From NCBI GenBank assembly GCA_028583405.1, contig JAPTMU010000152.1, positions 124,001 through 188,000 on the forward strand: a stretch of 64,000 bases of DNA. Direction: 5' to 3'. This stretch comes from Pogonophryne albipinna (taxonomy: Eukaryota; Chordata; Actinopteri; Perciformes; Artedidraconidae). The notes below the pieces were generated by a model. That model saw only the letters and a list, made by a program, of their open reading frames with translations, searched no databases and was not told the origin of the DNA. Position numbers and translations under genes: made by a program. The first letter of the stretch is position 1, and the number at the start of each line of letters is the position of its first letter. Below are positions 31,583 through 43,193 of this stretch, piece by piece.

Positions 31583-32802
31583 TCAGCCTGTCCCTCTCAG
31601 GAGCCAAGCCTGGAGAGGACGGCCCAGAGTGGGTAATGCCCCGATTGCACCTGCCTCTTGAGACATCGCCCCCAGAACTGGGGAATCGCCCAGGGCTGGC
31701 CCACCTTCATCTGTGTCATCTCTGAGTACCACGGAGCCCCGACGCGATCCAGCGCTACCAGAATGACTGCCAGACGTTCTCGCCTCACTCTCCCCAGGAG
31801 AGGGAGAATGAGACGCAGCGGTGGAAAGGCGTATAGCAGCTTCCTTGGCCATGGCTCGTGTGCAAATGCGTCCACCCCTAAAGGCCATGGAGAACCACAG
31901 GGCACAGTGGCTGTTGGTGAACAGATCCGCTTCTGCTCTCCCAAACTGGGCCCAGATCTGCTTCACCACCTCTTGGTGTAGCGTCCGTTCACCTGGCAGG
32001 GGGCCGCCCCTCAACATGAGGTTGGCCCCCCTGTTCTCCAGTCTCTCAGGGCTCTCAGAGATAAAACCACCTCTGAAGCCCACAACCAAAGTCTGCATGA
32101 CAGTTAAAGCTGTCACTGTCGCCCCCTGTGGCAGCCTGTGAACCCCCCGGAGAAGGGACGCACTTCTGCTCCATGAATGGGTGGCGCGTAGCGCGCCTGC
32201 ATCGAACACCACTCCCAACTACAACGCCTGTTGGTGAGGTATGGGGGTGCTCTTTTTTCAATTGATCGCAAAGCCTAATTTGGTTAGGTGTGTGATCAAT
32301 TGTGCAAAGCATTGCCTGTTCCCGGGACCCGGCCATGACAATGAGGTCGTCTAGGTAAAAAAAAAATCTCATGCCGTGGGCGCGCAGCGGTTGAAGCGCA
32401 GTGGCCACACATTTACTGAACGTGCGTGGGGATAGGGAGTAGCCGAACGGTAATCTGTTGTACTCGTAGGCTATCCCCTGGAAGGCAAAACGCAGACACT
32501 TTCTGTGCTCCGGAGCAATTTCCACATGAAAGTACGCGTCTTTCAGGTCGATGGTGGTCAACCAATCGCTCAGTTTGCACTAACCCCATTAACTGTTTTA
32601 TAGTTAACATGCAGAATGTTCTGCAGGCAATGTAGCGATTCGGGCTGCTGAGATCTAGAATAGATCTGAATTCCCCTGTTTTCCTGAGAACCAGGAAGTA
32701 CATGGAATAAAGACCATTTTCTCTGTGCTGAGGGTGCACAACAGACACAGCCTGTTTCTGCACCAGAGCCTGAATCTCTGCTGAGAGGAAACCAATCTCC
32801 AC
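31583..32802 (-). pseudogene. DIRS reverse transcriptase and RNase H, frameshifted
   Basis: Frame 32413-32802 gives the finger region (EIQALVQKQAVSVV, GEFRSILDLSSPNRY). After a shift near 32565, frame 32055-32561 gives TIDLKDAYFHVEIAPEHR, YEYNRLPFGYSLSPRTFSK and catalytic YLDDLI. After another near 32310, frame 31583-32218 gives THLTKLGFAINWKKS-like and YLGVVFDAG text, then an RNase H-like part with QFGRAEADLFTNSHCALWF. A final shift near 31800 is suggested by AFPPLRLILPLLGRVRR in the frame of 31597-31944. These are DIRS-type, not Gypsy-type, motifs. Confidence 0.82.
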
Positions 32803-33059
32803 CTAGGAAGACAGATTTCCTCTTGCATGCCCATAAAAGGAGGTGGGACGCTGCAAAACTGGAGTGAATAGCCCCGTTTCAGCATCCTGTCCATCCACTT
32901 TGTTAGTACACAGCTGAGTTTCCATTCCCCATAACATTGTGTTAATGGACAAGCCCTCAGCTGTGGGGCCGCAGCTATGAAGCTCTCTGGAGTATCCGCC
33001 GCAAAACTCCCCGTGAAGGGAAGATTTGCCCATGGAGGGTCGACTATTTACTGAGGTAA

Positions 33060-33470
33060 ACACCGCCGCGCGCTCCACCATAATGCTGTTTTTACCACTA
33101 CGGTAAACAGCATTTAATCGGAGTCTTTATAGGCATAGTGTGTTCTACTGAGGTCCCTGAACGCACCGCCACGCGCTCTTGTGTGAGTGTGGGCTCCGCC
33201 ATAATGCAGCCTTTACCACTATGGAAAACTGCATTAATTGGAGTCTTTAATCTAGGCGTAGTGTGTTCTCTGACAGCAATACGCCGGCCATAATGTCCCT
33301 GTACCCGCATAGCGCTCTCCTTTAGATAGCACACCCTGCGGTTCATCCCTCTCATCTGCGCATGCCCACTAGCCACCTCCTTGACAGGAGCTACAGCTGG
33401 GGCAGCGAATGGGGAATGTGTATGGTTAACATTGTGTGTAAGTGTAGCATTTGTGGAAACAAAAGACACT
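33060..33470 (-). repeat. DIRS internal 120-bp tandem repeats with a kept reading frame, copy 1
   Basis: Minus frame 33098-33469 contains HTTPRLKTPINAV, IMAEPTLTQERVAVRSGT and HTMPIKTPI, two units of a 40-residue repeat. The same frame and pattern occur in copy 2 at 43194-43742. Likely part of the gag-side protein; function unknown. Confidence 0.55.
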
Positions 33471-34215
33471 CAGATTTGGATACAGATCAACCTCATTCTT
33501 ATTAGAAAACGTAGTGATCTGTGCATTATACAGGGAGGAGGCGGGATTCGCCCTCTCGTCCAGGGCGGAGAGATTTTCTCCCCCCGCCAGGCCAGTCAGA
33601 TCCGTGAAGCCTGGCATCCCGTCCCCGTAAGTGCCGGCACGCCGGTTCCACGGGGTGGGCCGAAAAGGTTGAGGGCGCCTCGGGCACGAAATCTCCGTGC
33701 CGGCACCTCTCCCTTCGTCTCACCGTCGCGCTGTCTGCAGAAAAGCCTGTGGAGGAGCGCGCGCTGCGGTGACTCTTCTCTCTACTGAGGTCTTTGAACG
33801 CACCGCGGCCCGCCCTCAGGGGAGGGGGGCCGCGCGCGCCGTCACAATGCCGTCTCTTCGAAACGGTCATTATGAGGAAAAGTGGAATTGTGGAGAGAGA
33901 TTACTCTTACTCTGGGATAAATGCACTCGTTCTCACTGAATGCATTTTTCCCACACACACACATCACTCTAGAACTAGAGTTTACAAACGTAAACCACCG
34001 TTCCCCTGCGGAGGTCCCTGAACGCACCGCGGCCACTCTCACAAAGGCCGCGCGCCCACGTATTACTACTTATTCGGCCTTGCGGCCCAATAATCTCTCT
34101 GACCTGGTGAGGCGGGGGCATCTCTAGCAATGAGCGAGTACCTTTGACCCTGACCGACAGTGTAACTTGAGAAGGCACTGTCAATGACTGACTCTGGGGT
34201 GACTCTGACCAGACC
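33471..34215 (-). other. DIRS gag-side region, copy 1, no clear frame
   Basis: Matches 43740-44160 and 44660-44735 of copy 2 (cattatacagggaggaggcgg, aactagagtttacaaacgtaa, cggccttgcggcccaataat). Frames on both strands are short and differ between copies. Confidence 0.55.
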
Positions 34216-35354
34216 AAGACTTTACAACCTGACAGACGGTGTGAGTGTGAATGAATGCCGGCATGTGATCAGTGTAACTGCATGATTCTAAAACAATAAC
34301 TAACCAAGCATGTTTTTGGACTAACATATTATTACCCGTTTCTAATCTACTTGATGATATTTTACTCCCACAGGAGGTGGCAGTTTGCAGAATTTGAAAC
34401 TCAAAACTAAAACATGAAGATTCTGTTTCTTTTAGGACTGAAGGATGGAGAGAAACACTTCATTTCACTGAAGTGTTTACTGTGGAAATGATGGATGTAC
34501 ATTTGGGAAAATGTTTGGTATTTTCTTATAATCCATGGTTACACATGAGGTTCATGTGTAAAAAGGGGGAGTGTAAAATTCACAATGTACATTTTTCATT
34601 TAGGGACTGAAAGGAACCTGCTGCCCCAACTCAATTGTTCAATCTGACCATTGATTGACAGTTTTAGAATGGACCTGCTCCATATCTGGGGATAAGATAC
34701 TGTTTGATGAATGTTGACATGTTTCTAATATTGATTGAGTTATAACAGGTAACATAGATGCAGAATCAGTGGCCAAGAGGCTACTGTGAGTGATGTAAGT
34801 CCAGAATGGACTACTGAGGAAGTTGACCGGTGAGTAATGTTTCAACAGGTATTAAAGTAACTGAGGTTTGAAATGTAGAAAGAACATATTACAGTTAAAG
34901 CTAAAACATAGTAATGTAATGAGACATAATTTAATTTAGACAGCATCATGTAACTTGCCTGGTAAAGAAGTAAAAGCCATAGACTTTATTGTTTAGGTCA
35001 TTATGGGGATATACATTTCATCTAAATTCATAATAGAAAGACATTTGATGACAGTTTGTTGGAATTCTGTATTCATTTTTTCAGCTTGATAATATCTAAG
35101 CACTGACCGGTAGAAGCAGTATCACCAGGAAATCATTCACTTTGTCAGTATCATGATTTTGGTTGTTTTTGAATCCATAACATTAGTGTGTTTCTTTACC
35201 AGAAACATTAGCAGTTCATAATATATTTAGATTTTAAATAGGATCTCAGGGATTTCATTTAAAAATAAACACAGATGCTTGTCAGAAATTCAGAGCTATT
35301 GAAATATGTTATTTAGTTCACCTAGAGATGTGGGGGTTTTATTTTTAGTATTTG
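34216..35354. other. No gene; possible retroviral-type 3' end
   Basis: AT-rich. At 34560-34571 the run aaaaagggggag followed by tgtaaaattc has the form of a polypurine tract and LTR start, but no matching LTR or frame supports it. Confidence 0.3.
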
Positions 35355-35699
35355 TATTCAAGTATTAAGATTCTGAAGCTGCACTGGCAGATAGGAGGGC
35401 TACAATTAATTTAGAAAACCTGTTCACAGACGTCTGTTGTTTTAAGACACCCCACCAACAGGCTCCAAGCGGCCTACGCAGTGGTGGGTCAAACAGCGGA
35501 GGGCCCCGCAGCCCTGAGCGTAGGCTTGAGGGATTTGTATCAGATTTCTCCACACAGGTTGGTGATGCCAAAGGGGGACCCAGGAGGCTGACACAGCGGA
35601 GTTCGTCTGGCTGAAGGTCATCAGGACAAAGTGGCTCAACCCCAGGCTCTCCGGCCCCGACCGAGTGACCCAGCGGATCTCTCATGCCGTCCGCGTGGG

Positions 35700-37640
35700 A
35701 GGAAAGGGGGACAGCTCGTACCACGGGAGCCAGTGTGCGGCGGGGAAACCACCTGCTAGGACCGGGGACGACATCAGGACGGACGTGGCCCTCGCAGAGG
35801 AGGTCGACTCGGAAGCAGCCATCAGTGGACTGGACGACAACGACCTCGAAGACATCCTTACAGCAGACGACTAGGAAGCGGCTGTCAGCGGGCTGGGGGA
35901 CTTGTCGAGGCAGCAGAGGAGTCTACTTCTCTCTGATCAGTTCCACCAGTGAAGGGAAAGCCGCATCTCCCCCTCCCTATCAGAGGGGGGGGGGGGGGCT
36001 GAGGATTCACCACACAAGGAGACTGCTTTCTAGCTCTCAGGTTGCCCTCTCATGGTTCCTTCACTGCCATGGAAAGTGGTGTTCTGTTCCCAAAGATTTC
36101 AAGTACTTTGGGTCTCAGTTTCTGATAGATTTATACAATATTGGGGGACAGACACAGTGGAAAGGAATGGCAGTAGTTATGTTTCAAGTGCCTTGTGTAA
36201 GTTGGTCTCTTTATAGAGAGCAAAAGGGGGATTGCAGATTATTATCATCTGATATTTGGGAAGTGTGTTACATTTGAAATGGCAGAAAGTCTTGTTGCAA
36301 CTTCCAGATATTAAAAGAGGCCCCTTGAGTTTCTCTGGAAATTATCAATAGTAGCAGTTAAGTGAATACTGTTTAAACAATACCTGTGTTTGTGTTTTGT
36401 ATTGGTTTCTCTGTTTTATCCTTTCATAAATGTGAGGACTAAAACTTGCTCAAACATTCTGGGGTGCTTGGAGTAAACAGGTTTTATTGCTCTGTGGGGG
36501 AGGTATAGATGGCAGGGTGAGAGTTGGATGAGAGTACCTTCTGCTTAAGATCTCCAGTATGTCATGTTTCAGGGAAGTCAACATATCTTGAATAGTATAT
36601 GTGTGATTACTTTGTCTTCATATGAGAGTATTAATATGTATTATCTTTGTGAACAAAGGGATACAGCTCAGGCCTCTGGAATGTGCAGGAAAGTGTGTGT
36701 GTGAAAGTCTATGCAGGAAAGTGAGATAACGGACGCCAGATACATTTTATTACCATCTCAGAGACAGTTGTTTATTATCCTGGCTGGCTCGCGCTGATTC
36801 GCTAAGAAAAGTCATCTTTTACATCTTCCAATGAGATAGACTGACTCAGCTCCTCCGGTGATTTTTGGGTATAAAAGCTGGGTTTGAATTTAGTTCATTC
36901 TCTTTTTCCTCCTGCTGCGAAGACCGAAGAATCCCACCAGCACGAGAAGCTAGAGCAGGGGCGCTCCTAATTATATTGAATTGTATTGCATTGTATTATT
37001 GCCTTTTATAATTAAAACAGATTATTGTTTAACTGGTATCCTGGTGTTTTCTGATTTTCCCTACTGTTATGATTTCAAGCAGCTCGCCAAAACGACACGC
37101 TGGGCAGAGGTGGGTTGTAAAAACCATCTTCTGCCGCAACACTACATCATCGTTTTTATAGTTTTAATGCCATTGAAGACCAGTTTAGACCAGACAAAGA
37201 GGAAGGTGAGCCATGTTAGCCTAGCGCATGTTAGTACTAAAGCAAACAGATATTGTTCTAAACTGTATTAAAGTAAACAGGTATTATCTTGAACTGTATT
37301 GAAGTGAACATGTATTATTTGGGACTGTTTTAAAGTAATCCTATATATATATAAACCTTCTTACCTACACTCAATGACCCAGGTACCCTGACACACACAC
37401 ATACACCTCCTGTCTCCAGCACACACACATACACCTCCTGTCTCCAGCACACACACATACACTCACTGACCCAGATATCAGCACACACACACACATACAC
37501 TTCCCCCCCACCAGCACATGCACATGTTCTTATTCAAGGTTCTTCCTGGGGCCAGTATAATCTCAAGCACCAATATATCTGTGTACAATGTTTGATACTA
37601 ATATCTCTGTGTACAATGTTTGATTGTTTGGGAAAGAATA
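35700..37640 (+). repeat. Dispersed repeat, copy B, with about 1 kb inserted
   Basis: Shares the acidic repeat (35800-35910), the ttgggggacagac block (36110-36240) and the block 37245-37620 with 1-985. The part 36241-37240 is absent from copy A. Frame 35665-35874 reads SEAAISGLDDNDLEDILTAD then a stop, continuing EAAVSGLG after it. Confidence 0.65.
36245..37130 (+). repeat. LTR-like segment
   Basis: It has a TATA box (gggtataaaag, about 36868-36878), then about 110 bp on a polyadenylation-like ttataattaaaac and the phrase cagattattgtttaactgg, and ends gccgcaaca. It follows a purine run (gcaaaaggggg). The 3' half resembles 37925-38075. This order fits an LTR with U3, R and U5. No coding region accompanies it. 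Confidence 0.4.
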
Positions 37641-38090
37641 GTTTGTGTGAAATCTTCCTTGAGAAATTAAAGGAGTGAAGTTAGGTGGAAGATAAAAAGT
37701 GATTCTGACCTTGACTAGTTCCGAGGCTCTCACGCTTCACTTAGGAGTAAAATGGGACGGAAGAGCCGACCCACATCTCCGCCCCAAATATGTCCATATA
37801 TACTGTTGTTTATTCATGCAAAATGCCCCCTGTTTCTGACTGGCTGGTCCCGATACCTGTATCGCACGGCAGTGGAGCGGGGAGCCCGGAGTGCTCTGTT
37901 ACAGGGCACTCTGTATTTCGTATTGTGTTTTTTACCATTAAAATCAGATTATTGTTATAACTTTTATGCCGGTGTTTTGAACTCCTTCTCTTATTAAATC
38001 TGACCAGGCTCATCTAACGGACGGCGCGGAGCAGAGGTGGGCTTTAAGCCACCACTACTGTGTTTGTTCCAACAGTACCTAGCGCCACTT
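37641..38090 (+). repeat. Second LTR-like segment, related U5
   Basis: The phrases attaaaatcagattattgtta, cggtgttttgaactcc and gagcagaggtgggctttaag parallel attaaaacagattattgttt, ctggtgttttctgatt and gggcagaggtgggttgtaaa at 37010-37115. A TATA-like tatatactg is near 37796. The two may be diverged LTRs of one family. Confidence 0.4.
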
Positions 38091-38585
38091 GTTTTGATGT
38101 ACGTTTTTGTTGATAACGTCGCAAGTTTGTATCTTTCAGTGTTGAGGTGGGCGTGCGTGCGTGCGTGCGTGCTCATCAGCCATGAACACCTGCTGCCTGC
38201 AATCATTCCTTGCCGGATTGTTGCAGTGAACGGTTTTGACCATTTTGCCAACAAGTTTTTGCCTGTTTGCCGGAGTACCTGCTCTTGCCTCACATTTGAG
38301 AGAGGTGTGATTTTGGACATGTCTAGTAGTTTACTACACTGAGTGTTGACAAGAAACAGGTGTAGACTAAATATGTGTTTTGTTTTTGATGGCCTATCAG
38401 GTACGCAAAGGTGCGCAGTGACACAAGTGACGTTACGCATTTCAGATGTTTGCCGCGTAAACCTGCGTACCTGCGTTATGTGCACCCCTGTCACCCCTTT
38501 ATTTTGCCTACTGTCATGCGAGCCACCAATTCAAGCTTGGCGAGCTGCGAAATGAGGAACCCTGGTTTAATGTGTTTAATATGAT
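38091..38585. other. No gene seen
   Basis: Contains a (cgtg)n run at 38153-38171. Short frames on both strands have no features. Confidence 0.4.
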
Positions 38586-38589
38586 TTAA

Positions 38590-40060
38590 AGTGGACCTAT
38601 CATGCTATATGTGAAACATATATTGTAGGGCCATACCTATATAAAACATGTCTGTGAAGTTTTTTTTTCAAAATATCCTGCATTTTAGCCAATCCTCATT
38701 TTGCTCTTTTCCAGCCCTGTTTTTGCCATGGGAGCCTGCCTGCAGACCTCCACTCTCAGGACAGTTCCGGTGCAGACCTCCACTCTCAGGGCACCTCCAC
38801 TGTCAGTACAGGAAGTGACGATTCTGACGAACACGTTTTTTTTCCCGCCCACCGAAGGACTCGTTTGATGGAATTTTTCAAATCACAATGGAGACTCATC
38901 ACGGAGGTGATGAGTCCGCCCACCGTGCACTTTGGGTCGGCCTTGGTCAAGCCCTTTTGACCCCCCCAGCCTGGTTCTCGTAAAAGTTTTTCGCTCAAAT
39001 GACATCATGGAGGAATGTAACGGGAGTTGACAGGGGACTCTGCCCGCCTCACGAGTGCCTATTTTCGGACACTTTTTTTCACTTTTCCCCGGTCCCGCGA
39101 CCCACTGTCGGAGGGCCTCCATGCCGGCCCGGCCTAGTGCCGGTGCTCTGGCGGTCGGTTCCTCCGAACTGCAGGTTCGACTCTGATGGCCGGGAGGGTG
39201 TGCTGCGTTGGGGTGGGGGACTTCCCCCACTCTGCGTGTCTCTTCCTTCCCGGGCCGGCCGATATGAAGCGTGACCAAGACGCACCGTCCAGGGGTCCCA
39301 CGGGTCCCACAGCGGGGTGGAGGTTCCCAGCTGGAACCTCCCCACTTCCGCCGCGGTGCACCCGGCAAACACGGTTGTTTCTCGAACCTTCCACTGTTGT
39401 CTAGCGGGTGTAACTAAAATACAAGATGTCGTATTTATATATATAAATAAATATATATCTATATATATATAGATAGATAATAAGTGTCAGTACGATTTTA
39501 TGTTGTATTACCGTGCATTTCCTGTTCGGAAAGTGGTGCTGTACTGAGAATAAACAATACAAGGTGTCCCTATTTTTATATATATCTATATATACATTAT
39601 GTGTATAATAAGTGTCAGTACGATTTTATTTTGTATTTGCGTGCATTTCCTGTACTGACAGTGGAGGTATCCTGAGAGTGGAGGTCTGCACCGGAACTGT
39701 CCTGAGAGTGGAGGTCTGCAGGCAGACCCCTCTCGTTTTTGCAAGGGCTGATTCTGCTTTTGTGGCAGACTACAGCGCCACTTACAGGCCTGGCATATGT
39801 ACTACAGCGTCTCCAGAGCTTTCGAGCGGTCTCTCATTCCCCTGATAGGTGGAGAGTTGCCCATATAGGCGAAGCACCCCTTTTCTGAAAAATTCAAATA
39901 ATAATCAGCTCCGTTGCAGCCCCGTTTTTAGAGATTTGGGTATGGAGGAAAAGAGAGAGGGTTGTGTTTTCTGACACTTGGTGAGTTCCCCTGACACACC
40001 GGGGACACATATTCATGTATAAAAGACGTACAAAAGTGCATTTTGCATGATAGGTCCCCT
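38590..40060. mobile_element. TTAA-flanked element with a unit of long inverted arms inside
   Basis: TTAA at 38586-38589 and 40061-40064. Ends agtggacctatcatgc and gcatgataggtccc(ct) are inverted repeats. This terminal sequence is very common in teleost genomes. The TTAA duplication suggests piggyBac-type movement. No transposase frame. Confidence 0.7.
38735..39726. mobile_element. 992-bp unit with 80-bp inverted arms
   Basis: The left arm 38735-38814 and right arm 39646-39726 are reverse complements with about two differences. Each arm itself has two direct copies of tgcagacctccactctcagg. The GC-rich interior carries a 130-bp partial tandem repeat (ataagtgtcagtacgatttta at 39480 and 39608) and no convincing frame. 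The target duplication is not clear. Superfamily unknown. Confidence 0.65.
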
Positions 40061-40064
40061 TTAA

Positions 40065-41300
40065 ATATTGTTTGTGTATGTTGCCTAAAACACTGCAGCC
40101 CTCACACCAAAAAGTGTCGATACATTTATTTATTAAGGGAAATATGAACACTAATGATTATTGCATTAGGCTGTTCAAATCCAAAAGAGGTAAGTTTGCA
40201 CGCAAATTAGGTAATCAGAAGAAATGGAACCCAGTAATTACAGGTATAAACCATGTATTTAACATATATTGCATCATTTTATGCATTTTTCAGAAAAAGT
40301 GGTAGTTTGGTAAACAGTGACATCAAGGACATGTTTTGTCTGTAAAATGCCCGAAAAGTAAAAGAATGGGAGATAAATATCCCGAAGTCTCCACATTTTA
40401 TTATATTTTTAACGTGCTTCTGGTCCTCTTTCAGTTGAGACAGTGTAGATGAAGGATGTGTCAGGATGTAGAAATCTTGTGTGAACATTGGATAAAGCCA
40501 GGTTCATATTCTTGTTTCATGTTGTTGACATATTAGAGACAAAGGTTTGTACAGAGTGAAATATCTTTGTTGCGCCATAAATCAGAAAATACTGCATTAA
40601 AGAACTAATTTCCTGCATTTTTCTACTGATAAAGTGTGATATAAATAATGTACAGGCTTTCAGATTGCTGTAGTTCACTAAACAGAGACATTACAATTTT
40701 TCCCAGGTCGCCAGGGTGCTGGCGTTGTTTGTTCGCCTTTCCTCCGCCCCAAATATTGTACTTTAGTCCAGATCAGAACCTCTCCTGTCTGGCTCTCTAC
40801 TTTTGAAACGTCAGTCATCAGCAAAAATAGCAGCATCTCTATATCGAATCGACACAGAACTTTGTGTTGTCATCTCCTACCTGCTGGCTCTTTCCTGCTC
40901 ACCGGTCCCTAGCCCGCTAGATAGCATTATCGAACCTAGCAGGCTGCTACCTAGATGCTCCACGGCTCCCTGAAGTCTGCTGAGCTAACATTTCTGTCTC
41001 CACCCCAACTCCACCCTAACTCCACCCTAACTCCGCGGCTCGTGTGGGTCTTCCCATCCCGCTGCGATCAGCCGGCTTCCCCGCTGACATCGTCTATCGC
41101 TGCCGCCTACTATCAAGCTAGCTAACAAGCTAGTAGGCTGGTCCCCCGGCTCCCACTCTGCACCAGGCTGTCAGCCCCTCATACGATTCTCCTCCGGAAA
41201 CCACTGGAATTATTCTCCTTATTATTATTATCCTTCTCATTTTATCTGGACTCACACCGCTCCTTCTTCCACGGTCATCCGGCTCCTGGTCTCTGCTGCC
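40065..41300. other. No gene; AT-rich then probable LINE 5' leader
   Basis: Nothing recognised to about 40700. From there the sequence is less AT-rich, with imperfect cctaactccacc repeats near 41005-41035, and leads into the L2-like fragment, so it may be its 5' UTR. Confidence 0.35.
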
Positions 41301-42028
41301 CGGGTCCCCAGCATTAGCTAGCTCCGTGCTAGCGCCACTTCACTGGATCATGCCGCCGCTCTACTCCCTGTCAGATCTCCACTCCTTTAATAACCGCCTG
41401 CCTCCGGACTGCATGGACATCCTCGCAGATAATGAAATACTCCGCAAACGCCGTCCTCCACACAGAGGCTCTGGCCGTAAGTTTTTATTTCATTCCACGT
41501 CTCCACACTCCATCCCGTCCATTCGGTCCTGTCGCACGCCCACACTACGCCATCACAACAAACAACACGTGAATCTGAACAATCTCCTTCCACTCCCCCG
41601 GTCCACACAACCCCCCCAATGCAACGTCACCTCAGAGCAGCCCTGCTCAACACACGCTCCATCCACAATAAAAGCCACATTCTGAATGAATTCATTAAAG
41701 ACAATAACCTGGACTTTCTGTATCTGACCGAAACATGGCAAAAACCCCTGGACTATTTTTCTTTAAATCAAATCACCCCAGCAGGATTCACATACATTGA
41801 CAAACCTCACCCACAAGGGCGGGGTGGTGGTATAGCTGCTATTATCAGAAAGGAAATAAAAACTACCATAATCCCCAACCCCGATGTTTCTTCATTTGAA
41901 CACCTGATCTTCAAACTCTCTGGTCCCACTCCCCATGGTCACAGCCATCATATACCGTCCGCCGAAGCCAAACCCCTCCTTTCTCTCCTCCTTACTCCCA
42001 AAACACGCCGCGCATTGTTTCTGATATA
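41301..42028 (+). pseudogene. L2-like LINE, N-terminal endonuclease fragment
   Basis: Frame 41326-41685 (CMDILADNEILRKRRPP, SIRSCRTPTLRHHN) leads to the endonuclease frame at 41619-42029 (ALLNTRSIHNKSHIL, FLYLTETWQ, RGGGIAAIIRKEI). The two are in different frames, joined near a run of seven C at 41609-41615, so one base was lost or gained there. The Asn of LNTRS and Glu of LTETW are the first catalytic residues of APE endonucleases. The rest of the endonuclease and the reverse transcriptase are missing. Confidence 0.75.
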
Positions 42029-42300
42029 GCACATAGCTTGACATGTTCTTCCTTAAGTGTTTACCACTAGAACAGTGCCATTATATGTATATAACAACTT
42101 TACTCTAAGCCTCCAGCAGACATCCTGCTGAATACACAGACATACAGCTGCGACTGTATACGGAGACGATAGGTTGGGACGTGTCACATGTGCCGGGGAA
42201 TATAGGTTGGGACCGGGGTTTCCGTTAGCCGGTAATTACTGTTTTTTAGCTGGTAACATTTATTAAAAAACACCTGCCGGTCAACATTTCTGGTAATAAT
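42029..42300. other. No gene seen
   Basis: A short direct repeat, ataggttgggac, at about 42168 and 42203. Nothing else recognised. Confidence 0.35.
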
Positions 42301-42352
42301 TAGGGATGCTCCGATCGATTGACCGCAGATCATTATCGGCCGATATTCACTC
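42301..42352 (+). mobile_element. Left end of a hAT element
   Basis: tagggatgctccgatc followed by tcattatcggccgatattcac is a typical hAT terminus of fish genomes. It is cut by the TTAA element at 42353. No right end is seen. Confidence 0.5.
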
Positions 42353-42356
42353 TTAA

Positions 42357-42465
42357 CCTGTTAGGCCTCAAGCCTGTTTTTCAGGTCTCAGGCTCGAAAA
42401 TGACATTTCCAGAACAAATGACCATAACTATACTTCTAAAAGGGGAAAATTAATAATCTTGATAA
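42357..42465 (+). mobile_element. Left part of a TTAA-flanked MITE
   Basis: After TTAA (42353-42356) the sequence cctgttaggcc and tcaggctcgaaaatgacatt matches the element at 22949-23726. The copy stops at about 42465, where another repeat begins. Confidence 0.6.
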
Positions 42466-42955
42466 CACTTTATATTAAGGTACACAAATTAACCATCAAC
42501 TAGTTGTTAATTAACATGCATATTAGCAGTATATTGGCTCTTTTTTAGTCATTATAAAACACTTATTAATGCCTTATTCTACATGACCGTATTATACAAG
42601 TAATAAGGCATTAGTTGAGAGTTTTTCCTCAACCCTCTAATTAGTGCTTATTTATTGCAAGTAAGGAAGTTGTTGTACATGAGTTTTGGTCTTAATATGC
42701 TCTGCTCAATATGGGCCTGATAAGGCAGTAGTACCACAAGAATAGTAATTCTCCCATAATAACACTTAACAAATATGATCTATTCTTATGAAACAAGACA
42801 TGAAACTATAAGTGTTAATTGTGTCTAAATAACTCAAAATTAGGTATTTATATCTAATCAAAATCGAGGCCGGGCTGCATTTCCTCCCGTTCGTTTTTGG
42901 AGCCGGCGGGCTTCCTGATGTTTTTTGTACAGTAGTTGTGTACTACACAACATTA
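42466..42955. repeat. Dispersed repeats, no gene
   Basis: The part starting gataacactttatattaagg is of a kind common in fish genomes. From 42860 on, gggctgcatttcctcccgttc and acaacattattttgtt match the reverse complement of 56480-56580. Confidence 0.5.
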
Positions 42956-43193
42956 TTTTGTTTACCTCTCGCATGCCCATACAAAGAGGTGGGTGTGGGA
43001 CACCCACAAGACAGTGGTCCATGTGATACAGTGGTACAGTGTATAGACATGTGGAACAGTGGGACGCTGCAAAACTGGAGTGAATAGCCCCGTTTCAGCG
43101 TCCTCCTGTCCCTCCACCTTGTTAGCACACAGCTGAGTTTCCATTCCCCAGAACATTGTGTTAATGGACAAGCCCTCAGCCGTGGGGCCGCAG

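Larger units (their letters stand above)
30690..34215 (-). mobile_element. DIRS-like tyrosine-recombinase retroelement, copy 1 (decayed)
   Basis: On the minus strand the order is repeated gag-side region (34.2-32.8 kb), reverse transcriptase (32.8-32.1 kb), RNase H (32.0-31.6 kb) and tyrosine recombinase (31.4-30.7 kb). This is the DIRS layout: no LTR integrase and no aspartic protease. Several frameshifts break it, and the recombinase end is cut. Confidence 0.85.

Noticed and set aside
33526..33870. Arg-rich minus frame in DIRS copy 1
   Set aside because: It is not kept in copy 2, where the region is shortened and shifted.
34560..38090. A complete endogenous retrovirus
   Set aside because: Polypurine-like runs and LTR-like segments exist, but no gag, pol or env text was found between them, so only LTR-like segments are reported.
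38883..39368. 161-residue minus frame inside the inverted-arm unit
   Set aside because: GC-rich low-complexity composition, no motif, and competing frames on both strands.
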